NCBI GenBank assembly: GCA_013817305.1
Contig: JACDCY010000012.1
Location: forward strand, 1 to 41,432
Direction: 5' to 3'
Length of the DNA stretch: 41,432 nt
Source of the DNA: Gemmatimonadaceae bacterium
GTDB lineage: Bacteria; Gemmatimonadota; Gemmatimonadetes; Gemmatimonadales; Gemmatimonadaceae
Positions 1-10,610 of the stretch are shown one piece after another. The notes under the pieces were generated by a model. It was not told where the DNA came from, searched no databases, and was given only the letters and a program-made list of their open reading frames with translations. The translations under genes were made by a program, and so were the position numbers. Numbering within the stretch: the first letter of the stretch is position 1; every line of letters starts with the position of its first letter.

Positions 1-1
1 C

Positions 2-844
2 GCGCAGGCCGCGACTGCACAGGCGGCCCCAACCCGGGCTCCGATTCAGCAGCCGGCGGTAAGCAAGGCGGGCATCGATTCAGCGTGTGTCGCGCGTGCC
101 CTCCCGCTCACAAGCTCATTTCTGTTCACCGGCTTGCGCAACGCGCTGGCTGAAGCGCGAAGCTGGGCGAGCGCTCCCCCGCTCCCGCCTGGTCAGGCCA
201 CCGTTCGCGCGGTAAAGCTCACGCTCGGGTGGTCGGCCGTCCTGATTCTGCTCGGCCTCGGCGTGCTGATGTTCGCGCCGGAAAAGCTCCGGCGGATCAC
301 TGAGGCGCTTGGGCGGGATCCCGGGAAGGCGCTGTCCATCGGGTTGCTCGTGGACTTTGCCACGCTTCCCGCGCTGGCGGCCCTCATCATCCTTCTTGCG
401 GTCACGCTGATCGGAATACTGCTGATACCGTTCGCGATCGTCGCCTTCCTGCTCATGTGGATGGGGATAGCGGCGCTGGGATTTTTCGCGGTCGCGCAGG
501 TGTTGGGCATGGCGGTAATGGGTCCCAAGCAGAGCTCGATGTCGCAACGCGGCGCGGCGCTGGGCGGACTAATAACAGGGCTGATCATACTTCTCGCACC
601 GTGGCTCGCCGCGGCCGGAATGACGTGGAGCAGCATGCCCGCCCTGGTTCTGCGGGGTATCGCGGTAACGATCACCATTGTTGCGGTGACGACCGGGCTC
701 GGCGCGGTGTTTCGTGCGCACAAGCGGGAGCGAGCGCCGCAGTACATCCCGCTGGCCACCCACACGCGGGAAGAGCTGGCGTGGGAGACGCCTACTCCTG
801 TGGGCGGTGTGGTCGCGGCGAAGAGGCCCTCGAAGGTCCACTAA
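2..844 (+). CDS. C-terminal part of a multi-pass membrane protein (5' end outside window)
   Basis: The frame is open from base 2, so the N-terminus lies outside the window. TTG at 134 is an internal codon and need not be the start. The visible 280 residues begin with an Ala/Pro/Gln-rich stretch. They then carry about five hydrophobic segments, including ones around residues 72-92, 115-135, 140-165, 185-205 and 212-235. The tail is hydrophilic and ends in basic residues. Segment order and the soluble N-terminal lead resemble proteins in which an exported or cytoskeletal-type domain precedes a C-terminal transmembrane block, but I cannot name a family with confidence. It converges on mrp with a 23-base gap. 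Confidence 0.7.
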   Translation, partial: AQAATAQAAPTRAPIQQPAVSKAGIDSACVARALPLTSSFLFTGLRNALAEARSWASAPPLPPGQATVRAVKLTLGWSAVLILLGLGVLMFAPEKLRRITEALGRDPGKALSIGLLVDFATLPALAALIILLAVTLIGILLIPFAIVAFLLMWMGIAALGFFAVAQVLGMAVMGPKQSSMSQRGAALGGLITGLIILLAPWLAAAGMTWSSMPALVLRGIAVTITIVAVTTGLGAVFRAHKRERAPQYIPLATHTREELAWETPTPVGGVVAAKRPSKVH

Positions 845-867
845 GGTCGCCCTGGCGCGAGCCGGTA

Positions 868-2004
868 CTATACGGCGGACGGATTACTACGACCGACCAG
901 ATCGACGAGCCTTCGCCCAAGATCCAGTAGCGCGCGGCCGGCAACGGAGTCGGGCTCGGCTACCACTATCGGCATCCCGGTGTCACCGCCCTCCAGGACG
1001 CGGCCGTACAACGGAATGCGAGCCAGCAGCGGAAGATCGAGCTCCTTCGCGAGCCGCTCGCCCCCACCAGATCCGAAGATCGTCGTCTGCTCGTTGCAAT
1101 GCGGGCACTGGAAGTAGCTCATGTTCTCGACGATGCCCAGCACCGGAACGCCTACACGCTGGAACATCTTGGCGCCGCGTAGCGCGTCGCCCGTGGAAAC
1201 TTCCTGCGGCGTCGTCACGATGAGGGCGCCGGAAACGTGCGTCGCTTGCACGAGTGACAGCTGCGCGTCACCAGTCCCCGGCGGCAGATCCACGATGAAA
1301 TAGTCGAGCTCGCCCCACATGACGTCGCGCAGAAACTGGGTGATGATCTTCATGATGATCGGGCCGCGCCAGATAGCCGGCTGGTCGCGGTCGACGAGGA
1401 ACCCCAGGCTCATGACCTTCACGCCGTGCGCCTCGAGCGGGATGATCTTCTCGCCCTGCACATCGGGCTGCTCGTTCACGCCGAGCATGGCGGGGATATT
1501 GGGGCCGTAGACGTCCGCATCCATCAGCCCTACGCGCGCACCCGCCTTGGCCAGTGCGACCGCGATGTTGGTCGAAACCGTGGATTTTCCAACGCCTCCC
1601 TTCCCGCTCGACACCGCGATGATCTGGCCGAGGTGCGGGTACGCGACCGGTGTCGGGGCGGGCACTGCAGGCCGCTGCTTCGCCTCCTGGCCGATCACCG
1701 GAAGAGCCCTGCTCTGCGGGGCCGGCTTCGCCGGAGGGGGTGGAGCTCCGCTGGCCGACCCCTGGTCCTTCACGTCGACCCGCACATCCGTCACGCCGGA
1801 GATGCCGGCAACCGCGGCGCGAACTTCCCCCACCAGGGCCGCATCGTCAGTGGGATCCAGAAGTAGCGTAAGCCGCACGCGCCCGTCGGTTGTGGTAGCC
1901 ACGTCGCGCACCTGGTCCGCGGATACGATGTCGCTCCCGACGCGCTTGTTTCGTACGCGTATGAGCGCCCCCGCGATGCGCTCCTGCAGAGATTCGGTCG
2001 ACAA
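868..2004 (-). CDS. apbC: Mrp/NBP35-family iron-sulfur cluster carrier ATPase
   Basis: P-loop ATPase that carries and delivers Fe-S clusters in the cytoplasm. Residues 1-80 form a MIP18/DUF59-type domain. A Pro/Ala-rich linker follows at about 85-120. The ATPase domain has the deviant Walker A GKGGVGKST at 134-142 and the DADVYGPN motif near 162-169. C300-P-H-C303 is the conserved CxxC that bridges a cluster between subunits. The 378-residue length is normal for the family. The start is a TTG one base after the nrnA stop (TGAGTTG), with GGGAAG upstream, which implies translational coupling. It is the last gene of the guaB-permease-nrnA-mrp operon. Confidence 0.93.
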   Translation of the reverse strand: MSTESLQERIAGALIRVRNKRVGSDIVSADQVRDVATTTDGRVRLTLLLDPTDDAALVGEVRAAVAGISGVTDVRVDVKDQGSASGAPPPPAKPAPQSRALPVIGQEAKQRPAVPAPTPVAYPHLGQIIAVSSGKGGVGKSTVSTNIAVALAKAGARVGLMDADVYGPNIPAMLGVNEQPDVQGEKIIPLEAHGVKVMSLGFLVDRDQPAIWRGPIIMKIITQFLRDVMWGELDYFIVDLPPGTGDAQLSLVQATHVSGALIVTTPQEVSTGDALRGAKMFQRVGVPVLGIVENMSYFQCPHCNEQTTIFGSGGGERLAKELDLPLLARIPLYGRVLEGGDTGMPIVVAEPDSVAGRALLDLGRRLVDLVGRSNPSAV

Positions 2005-2005
2005 C

Positions 2006-3020
2006 TCAGATCTTCCCGGCGTTCAGAAAAACGCGCGCGGCCGCCACGACGTCGTGCCGCACTTCCTCGAGCGAGCCCGCGATGAGCGCGCCGGACGCTT
2101 TCGCGTGCCCGCCGCCGCCGAACTCCTTCGCGAACGCGTTGACGTCCACCGCACCAGCGCTGCGGAACGAGACCTTCACCTTGCCGTGCCCCAAGTCGCG
2201 AAAAAAAATCGCCATTTTGGTTCCGGAGACCGAACGGGGGTGCTCGGCGATTCCATCGAGGTCCTCCGATTTCAGTCCGTGCGTCTCGGCCGCCCCTGCT
2301 TCGACGGAGATCCAGGAGATTCCGTACTCGGGATCCACCTCCAGAGTCGCCAGCGCATCGCGCAGGAGGTGCAGTCGGCCAACTGGGACTGAAGCGTAAA
2401 TCCGCCGGTACATCGCTTCGGGATCCACGCCGGCCGCGAGCAGCGCGCCAGCGATCGCGTGGCAACGCGCGCTGGTATTGCTGAAGCGAAAGCCGCCGGT
2501 ATCGGTCAGCAGCGCTACGTACAGAGCTTCTGCGACCGGCGCAGTCAGCTCCAGCTCCAGCACCGCGGCGACGTCGTAGATCAGCTCACCCGTGGCGCAA
2601 GCCGCGGTGTCGCACAGCGCCAGGTCGGTAATCGCCACGTCCGAAGGGATGTGGTGATCGATCACGATCTTCGTCGCGCCGGACTCTCGCACGACGGGTC
2701 CGAGCGGGCCGAGCCGCCGCAGGTCGCTGATGTCCAGCACCACGATCAAGTCCGCCTTGCGAATCGTCTTCTCGGCGTCGTCGGAGAAGTTGCGCACGTC
2801 GTCGCCCAGGAGAAACTCGAACATCGCCGGCCACGGCGTGGGGTTGGCGATGCGCGCCTCGATGCCGAGCTGTGCCAGCAGGCGCGCCAGCGCCACTTCC
2901 GAGCCGCAGCCGTCCCCATCCGAGTTTATGTGGGTCGATATCGCGACCGAGCGCCCCGTGCGAAACTCATTTGCGATTCGCTCGATCGCCGACTTTCTGT
3001 CGTCGGGTACCGCCAACAGA

Positions 3021-3028
<8 letters not shown>
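2006..3028 (-). CDS. nrnA: DHH/DHHA1 phosphoesterase, NrnA-like (nanoRNase / pAp phosphatase)
   Basis: Cytoplasmic Mn-dependent phosphoesterase of the family that degrades short oligoribonucleotides and dephosphorylates 3'-phosphoadenosine 5'-phosphate. Seen motifs are NSDGDGCGSE near the N-terminus (metal site), VIDHH in the middle (the DHH signature), and FGGGGHAKASG near the C-terminus (DHHA1 substrate loop). Length is about 340 residues, typical of NrnA. I chose ATG at 3028: it has GGAGAG just upstream and overlaps the permease stop as ATGGCTGA. A TTG at 3046 would add six residues. The exact substrate cannot be read from sequence. Confidence 0.88.
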
Positions 3029-6109
<3,081 letters not shown>

Positions 6110-6112
6110 CTA

Positions 6113-6245
6113 CGGGGGATCCAGGTTTGGAGTGCGCCAGTTTCGAGAAGGCCAGTTTCGAGTAGGCCAGTTCCGAGTGGCCCATCACGCACTCACTTCC
6201 GACTGGCTCACTCGGTACTGGCGCACTCCCCACTTGGATCCCCCG
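6113..6245. repeat. Long imperfect inverted repeat enclosing 15-bp direct repeats
   Basis: The arms at 6113-6141 and 6217-6245 are near-perfect inverse complements: GGGGGATCCA and GGAGTGCGCCAGT are conserved in both, with three mismatches between. The loop holds three adjacent copies of a 15-base unit of type GCCAGTTTCGAGTAG (from about 6137 to 6180), then diverged copies on the opposite strand, so the loop can also pair. It lies in the 200-base gap between the guaB start and the 3' end of the DUF1232 gene. No ORF explains it. Confidence 0.8.
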
Positions 6246-6260
6246 TCGGAATGCCAGGAG

Positions 6261-6731
6261 CTAAAGCGGCCGCCCGATCGCCCTCAACCGGCGCCGAACT
6301 CTACGGGGCAAGAAGAACGCGGCAGCCATGAGCGTGTGCTGCAGATTGAGCGAATCCAACGACTTGGGATCCCCGTTCCAGTGGTCGAGCGCCACAGTCC
6401 GCCCCGCGTTGGCGATCAGCCGCTTGAGCGACATGACCAGGACAAACACGTCGTCAACTTCCCCGAAAAAGGGAATGAAGTCGGGCATCATGTCCAACGG
6501 CATCAGGATGTAGGCGATCGCCCCGCCTACGAGCAGCTTATCTACGCCGTTCACGCGCGAGTCGGTGATCAGCCCGTACAGCAGGCGGAGGAAATTCGGG
6601 AGTTGGCTGATGGTGTCGGTCACCATGCGCTTGGCACCCGTCCGCGGCTTCTCGCCTCCACTGGCGGCCTTCTTGTCGACGCGCCTCTGGCGGGCTCTGC
6701 GGGCTGCTGCTCTCTCTGCTTGCGTGCTCAC
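6261..6731 (-). CDS. YkvA/DUF1232-family small membrane protein
   Basis: 156 residues with a basic N-terminal tail of about 36 residues and a DUF1232 core at roughly 47-110. The core has the family pattern D80-x-x-PD84 followed by G90-E-V-DD94, flanked by hydrophobic helices that probably embed in the inner membrane. The family is widespread but its biochemical role is unknown. The start is a GTG. It is the last gene of a minus-strand run that begins with the M15 peptidase, 34 bases after the preceding small gene. A large inverted repeat lies directly downstream. Confidence 0.8.
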   Translation of the reverse strand: MSTQAERAAARRARQRRVDKKAASGGEKPRTGAKRMVTDTISQLPNFLRLLYGLITDSRVNGVDKLLVGGAIAYILMPLDMMPDFIPFFGEVDDVFVLVMSLKRLIANAGRTVALDHWNGDPKSLDSLNLQHTLMAAAFFLPRRVRRRLRAIGRPL

Positions 6732-6765
6732 GGCTGTCTCCGGGCGGTGGTCCGCCGCGCGATCG

Positions 6766-7116
6766 CTACTCGCCGGCTGGCGGCTGCGACTGCGTTGGCG
6801 GCGGCGACGAGGGCTTCGTCACCACGTTGACTACGTCCGTTGCAACAGACTTGCCAACGTTGGCGACGCCGTTGATTACACCCGCCGCTTTGCTTAAAAC
6901 GCTCATGGTTCCGGCGATCGCGCCAGCCGAGACTTTTCCCGCCCGCAGGGTGTCTTCCACGTTCTCGGCGAACCGCTGAATGGGGTTCTGGGCGGGTGCC
7001 GGGCGGCGCGAGTACTTGGACTCGAGAAAATCGATGTAATCGAGGATCTCATAGATCCGGTCGTCAGGCAGAGAGTCCAGCTTTCTGACGATCCGCTCAC
7101 GCATGACGTCGTTCAC
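6766..7116 (-). CDS. Small hypothetical protein
   Basis: 116 residues. Residues 1-36 look like a charged helical pair (LPDDRIYEILDYIDFLESKY), a pattern seen in short DUF2281-like proteins. A Gly/Ala/Val-rich stretch at about 60-100 could be amphipathic or membrane-associated, and the tail is Pro/Ser/Gln-rich. GTG 7116 is the longest start; ATG 7104 is an alternative with the same core. It sits 12 bases after the M15 peptidase and 34 bases before the DUF1232 gene, so co-transcription is likely. I do not recognise a function. Confidence 0.65.
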   Translation of the reverse strand: MNDVMRERIVRKLDSLPDDRIYEILDYIDFLESKYSRRPAPAQNPIQRFAENVEDTLRAGKVSAGAIAGTMSVLSKAAGVINGVANVGKSVATDVVNVVTKPSSPPPTQSQPPAGE

Positions 7117-7128
7117 GTCGAGAGGGCC

Positions 7129-8166
7129 TCAGCCGCGCCAGCGAGCTTTCTTACCACGCGTGTCGATATGGACGTACGGCGTCCTGGCGCGCAGGTACAT
7201 CCCAAGCCCGCCGGCAAGATGGGGGTGCTTCAGCTCCACGATCTCGACTGCCAATCCGAGCATTCTCGTGTCGGCGGCGTTGAACTTTCCGTCGCCGTTC
7301 ACGTCCATCGCCACGTCGGCCGCGTCACCGTACTGGTGCCGGCTGTCGCGCGCGGCGCGTCTGATCTGGCGGTTATGGTCCGGAGAACGGAAACCGGACT
7401 TCACGTCCAGCGCGAGCTCGACTTCGCCGCCGTGCCAGCGCTGGATCTCGGCCACGACGAGCTCCAGCTTGTCGAGCAGGCGGGGGCTGACCGCAGCGTA
7501 CCGCGGCCAGGACTTTTGGTCATCGTGCGAGACGAAATCCGACACGCGCAAGTGCTTGGTGATACGCAGGCCAAGATCGCGCGGCATGATCTCCATGAAG
7601 CCTTCCGGCGGCGGACGATTGCCGCCGACCTTCTCGTTCAGATAAGTGCCGATCCGGTATCCGTTCAGGATCCCGCCGACCTTCTCCGTGAAAGGCGCCA
7701 GCACGGCGACCGCCAGCCCATCGATCGCACGCTGCTCGGATCCCCGCACCAGAACGACCCGATAAAAGCCCGGCTTGTCGGGTCCGGCGAGCATTGCGCC
7801 TGCGAGCGGACGCGGAGGAGCCACGGCCACGCTGTCTCCGAGGCGCATCCAGGTATAAGCGAGCCCTGTCGGGTCCCCCTGAATCTGCAGCGGATACTCC
7901 AGCATCTCGCCGGGGAGGACGAACCTGACCTTCACTTCGCCGCTCGTCCCGTACGCGTCCATCGACGGGGTTACCGTAGGCATCGCCCGCGTCTTGAGGA
8001 ACGAAGCGAACGGCGCGGTCGCAGCACGGTCGGCCCGGAACTGGATGACCCCCACGGCGGCCACCACGAACAGGACAAGCGTTATCACGCTTTCCCTGCC
8101 GTTGGAGCGGCGCCGACGCGGCGCGCGACGTGGTGGAGTGCGCCGATCGGGCGTATTCAAGGACAT
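7129..8166 (-). CDS. Membrane-anchored M15-family peptidoglycan peptidase (DUF882-like)
   Basis: Zinc D,D-carboxypeptidase/endopeptidase-type fold acting on cell-wall peptides outside the inner membrane. A very basic N-terminus precedes one transmembrane segment at about 28-42. The catalytic domain fills the C-terminal third. SGFRSPDHN leads into H277-x-x-x-D281-A-A-D284, and YVH333-I-D supplies the last zinc ligand. Between them lies DVNGDGKFNAAD, which matches an EF-hand/dockerin calcium loop. The middle region (about 60-180) is beta-rich and unassigned. It is 345 residues with an ATG start, and first in a run with two small genes. A repeat-rich gap separates it from the upstream L,D-transpeptidase gene. 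Confidence 0.85.
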   Translation of the reverse strand: MSLNTPDRRTPPRRAPRRRRSNGRESVITLVLFVVAAVGVIQFRADRAATAPFASFLKTRAMPTVTPSMDAYGTSGEVKVRFVLPGEMLEYPLQIQGDPTGLAYTWMRLGDSVAVAPPRPLAGAMLAGPDKPGFYRVVLVRGSEQRAIDGLAVAVLAPFTEKVGGILNGYRIGTYLNEKVGGNRPPPEGFMEIMPRDLGLRITKHLRVSDFVSHDDQKSWPRYAAVSPRLLDKLELVVAEIQRWHGGEVELALDVKSGFRSPDHNRQIRRAARDSRHQYGDAADVAMDVNGDGKFNAADTRMLGLAVEIVELKHPHLAGGLGMYLRARTPYVHIDTRGKKARWRG

Positions 8167-8212
8167 CCGGATAAAGATAGTCGGTAGGGAGACGGCTGGT
8201 AAACAAAAGACG

Positions 8213-8291
8213 TTCTAGGTGGGGAACTGCAACTTAGAACTGCCAAGCTGATAGCTGCCAGCTAGGCCGTTCTACGTGGCAGTTAGAACGG
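8213..8291. repeat. Cluster of short palindromes between envelope genes
   Basis: Two related palindromic modules: GTTCTAG...CTTAGAAC near 8212-8240, and CCGTTCTA (8267-8274) pairing perfectly with TAGAACGG (8284-8291) around a 9-base loop. A smaller AGCTG/AGCT palindrome lies between them. The second hairpin directly follows the stop of the L,D-transpeptidase gene on the minus strand, so it may end or stabilise that transcript. It lacks a clear T-run. Confidence 0.6.
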
Positions 8292-9146
8292 TCAGTACAG
8301 GTATACCGGCGTCCCCACCGGTACCATCTCGAAGAGCCGCTCGATGTCCTCGTTGCGCATGCGCACGCACCCGTGACTGACGGCCTGGCCGACGGTTTCC
8401 GGCTTGTTCGTGCCGTGGATGCCGTAACCGTCGCCCAGGGTCAGGCGGCGGGTGCCCAGTACTCCCTCGTACCGGCGCGCATTGGTGCCGAACGGCGGGA
8501 TGATGATGTTCCCCCCTGCGACCACCTCGCGATCCTCGCTACCGCCTCCGAGCGACACGATCGTGCCGTTCGCCGAGCGCTTTACCAGCTCCGACCCGGA
8601 CGCGTAGATCAGCCCGCCATCTCCGGTCGGAACGCTTTCGTTGCGTGATAGCTTCACGACGCCGAGACCGCGCTTCTTGGCCTGCTCCTGGTAATGCCAG
8701 TCAGGCGGAACCCACGCTGGATTCACCTGTTTCTGTTGCACTACGAGCCGGCCGCGGGGTGTCTGGAACCGGTACCGGTTGGTTCCACTCACGAACTCCT
8801 TCCCGCTTCCAGTTGCGACGGGGGCCTGGAACAGGACCGTGTTGCCACGCTTGAACCAGATCTTCCGCTCGGCGATGCTCACGACGATGTACGGCTGATC
8901 CGCAGCGGCGACCGGGGCGCTCGCAAGCACGCTCTTGAGGCTGTCGGTCGTGGTTCCGAGCTTCGCCCTGACCTCCTCGAGCACGCCGAGGTTGTCGTTG
9001 AACACCATCCGATTGACGTCGCGCTCGTAGCGAAGCTCGGCGGTGCGCGTGACCAGCATCGCGCTGACCGCGGCGACCGCCACGAATCCGGCGATCAACA
9101 TCCAGGCGCTGCGTCCGCCGAATCGAAATGCGTCTGCGTAGCTCAT
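8292..9146 (-). CDS. L,D-transpeptidase (YkuD domain)
   Basis: Cross-links peptidoglycan or attaches proteins to it in the periplasm. One N-terminal transmembrane segment at about 14-33 anchors it. A helical linker follows, then a YkuD catalytic domain at roughly 100-284. The active site is complete: H244 in GIHGTN, and SHGCVR at 257-262 with catalytic Cys260. The 284-residue length is normal. The start ATG is one base after the stop of the upstream paralogue, so the two are translationally coupled. Together with the SH3-like gene they form a three-gene operon. See the paralogue entry for the degenerate partner. Confidence 0.93.
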   Translation of the reverse strand: MSYADAFRFGGRSAWMLIAGFVAVAAVSAMLVTRTAELRYERDVNRMVFNDNLGVLEEVRAKLGTTTDSLKSVLASAPVAAADQPYIVVSIAERKIWFKRGNTVLFQAPVATGSGKEFVSGTNRYRFQTPRGRLVVQQKQVNPAWVPPDWHYQEQAKKRGLGVVKLSRNESVPTGDGGLIYASGSELVKRSANGTIVSLGGGSEDREVVAGGNIIIPPFGTNARRYEGVLGTRRLTLGDGYGIHGTNKPETVGQAVSHGCVRMRNEDIERLFEMVPVGTPVYLY

Positions 9147-9147
9147 C

Positions 9148-9879
9148 TTAGTAGAAGTATACCTTCGTACCTGCAGAAAGGTTCTCCAGGATAGCCTTTA
9201 AGTCGGTTTCGCTCGCGCGGATGCTGCCGGGAAGCAGGTAAGTCGAATCCGCGAGCGGACCCGACTTCGGCTGCGAGTAGATGACGGTTCCCCCGTCGAG
9301 CAAGAGAGCGATCGGGCCGAGCGCGCCGGCGACGCTGCCGCCCGCGCCTGCGAGCTTCCTGTCGGCGTACACCCACGCCGGCACGTTCCACGCTCCGTTC
9401 ATCAGAACTTCCACGATGGTTCGCTCGCCGCGCGGAATGGCCATGCGGATCGTGTCGGGCGGCGCTCCAACCGTTCGCTCGGGCCCCACCTGCGCCTGCA
9501 TCTCGCGCAGGATTGCCCCCTCGCGCTCCAGATAAATCTTCCCGCTATCGACCGGGATCGAGAGGTGGATGCGCTTGTCCATCTGGGCCTGCCTTCGCGC
9601 CAGCTCGACCGCAACGCGCAGCTTATCCTGCTCCGCGCTGATGATGAGGTCGGTCCTCTCTCTCTCCGCGCTGCTCATGCTCGCGCGCAGGCGCCCCACT
9701 TCGCTGTTGTAGTCGTAGCGCTTGTAGAGCAGCCACGCGTTTATCACGAGCAGGGCGGCGACACCGATCGCCATGGTGAAGATGAAGCCGGGGTAGCTGC
9801 GTCTGAAATCACGCCAGCCGCTACGGCGGCGATCGCTTCTGAATTCACCGCCTCGGCGGTCGGAATCAGGATCTGTCAT
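9148..9879 (-). CDS. Degenerate L,D-transpeptidase paralogue lacking the catalytic Cys
   Basis: 243 residues: a basic cytoplasmic lead, a transmembrane segment at about 31-51, a coiled-coil-like stretch at 58-100, then a domain that aligns with the neighbouring L,D-transpeptidase. Both proteins share the periplasmic pattern (GKIYLEREG against RKIWFKRGN) and an almost identical C-terminal shape ending VYFY or VYLY. Where the active paralogue has SHGCVR, this one has LPGSIR at 216-221: the histidine is Pro and the catalytic cysteine is Ser. No HGTN motif remains. It should not be an active transpeptidase; a structural or regulatory partner role is inference. It overlaps the SH3 gene by ATGA. 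Confidence 0.8.
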   Translation of the reverse strand: MTDPDSDRRGGEFRSDRRRSGWRDFRRSYPGFIFTMAIGVAALLVINAWLLYKRYDYNSEVGRLRASMSSAERERTDLIISAEQDKLRVAVELARRQAQMDKRIHLSIPVDSGKIYLEREGAILREMQAQVGPERTVGAPPDTIRMAIPRGERTIVEVLMNGAWNVPAWVYADRKLAGAGGSVAGALGPIALLLDGGTVIYSQPKSGPLADSTYLLPGSIRASETDLKAILENLSAGTKVYFY

Positions 9880-10538
9880 TGAGTTCGGCTAAGGGCCAGG
9901 AGGTCGAGCACTGGAACGCCGACCGGGTCGCTCCGTCCATAGCGGACGCGCGCGACGATGGTGAGAGACGCGAGAGGTGAGACCGCACGAGCCATGCCGA
10001 GCAGCGAGGGAGGGACGGCAACGTACAGAAGAGCTCGCTCGATGCCGGGGCCCTGAACGAGCATGTACGGCTCGCCGTCCACGAGGCCTTTCCGCAGTGG
10101 GTCGGCTGTGTGCAGCGCAACGAATTCAACCTCCCAGCGGACGAGCCGTCCCCTGCTTCCTGCCGAATCCGCGCGGAGGTCCGCGGCGCTCATGCGCGTC
10201 GGCGCGCCCGAGTCCGCGGGAACGACGTCCGTGGCCAGCACCCATCCCTCGGTGCGAACGCGAAGCCAGTCCCTGTCGCGCGCGAGCACCTCGAGCCTGG
10301 CGCTGGTATCGACGCGGGCCGTGCCCCGCCCCGCTGGCGACGTACGCAAGACCGTTGGCCGGGACGGCGTCACGGTCTGCGGTATGGGCGGAGCTGGCGC
10401 AGCGGGCGCGTCCTGAGCCAGGGCCGCGTTCGCGCAAACGTGCAACGCAAGCAGGACGACCAGTGTCGGTGGAGAGGTCAGATGAATCGGAGTTAGATTG
10501 AGAAAGTCAGGGGCGGTCGAACATATCACCGTCACCAT
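9876..10538 (-). CDS. Exported SH3-like domain protein
   Basis: 220 residues. A long signal peptide ends near ANAALA-QD (about residue 42). Residues around 58-108 look like a bacterial SH3 repeat (TVLRTSPAG, LEVLARDRDWLRVRTEGWVLA), a module that often binds cell-wall peptides. The rest is unassigned and beta-rich. It is the first gene of the operon with two L,D-transpeptidase-type proteins, which fits an envelope role. It is divergent from gpmI; the shared upstream gap is only about 70 bases, so promoters must overlap. Confidence 0.7.
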   Translation of the reverse strand: MVTVICSTAPDFLNLTPIHLTSPPTLVVLLALHVCANAALAQDAPAAPAPPIPQTVTPSRPTVLRTSPAGRGTARVDTSARLEVLARDRDWLRVRTEGWVLATDVVPADSGAPTRMSAADLRADSAGSRGRLVRWEVEFVALHTADPLRKGLVDGEPYMLVQGPGIERALLYVAVPPSLLGMARAVSPLASLTIVARVRYGRSDPVGVPVLDLLALSRTQ

Positions 10539-10610
10539 ACACCGCCAATATCACTTTGCCCCGGCGACGATGAGCCTTCCGAACATGCCGCCTCGAGCGG
10601 GCTAACGCCT

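Noticed and set aside
10570-10605. Eleven-codon leader peptide before gpmI
   Set aside because: No Shine-Dalgarno and no codon bias; it is mentioned only with the start-codon problem.
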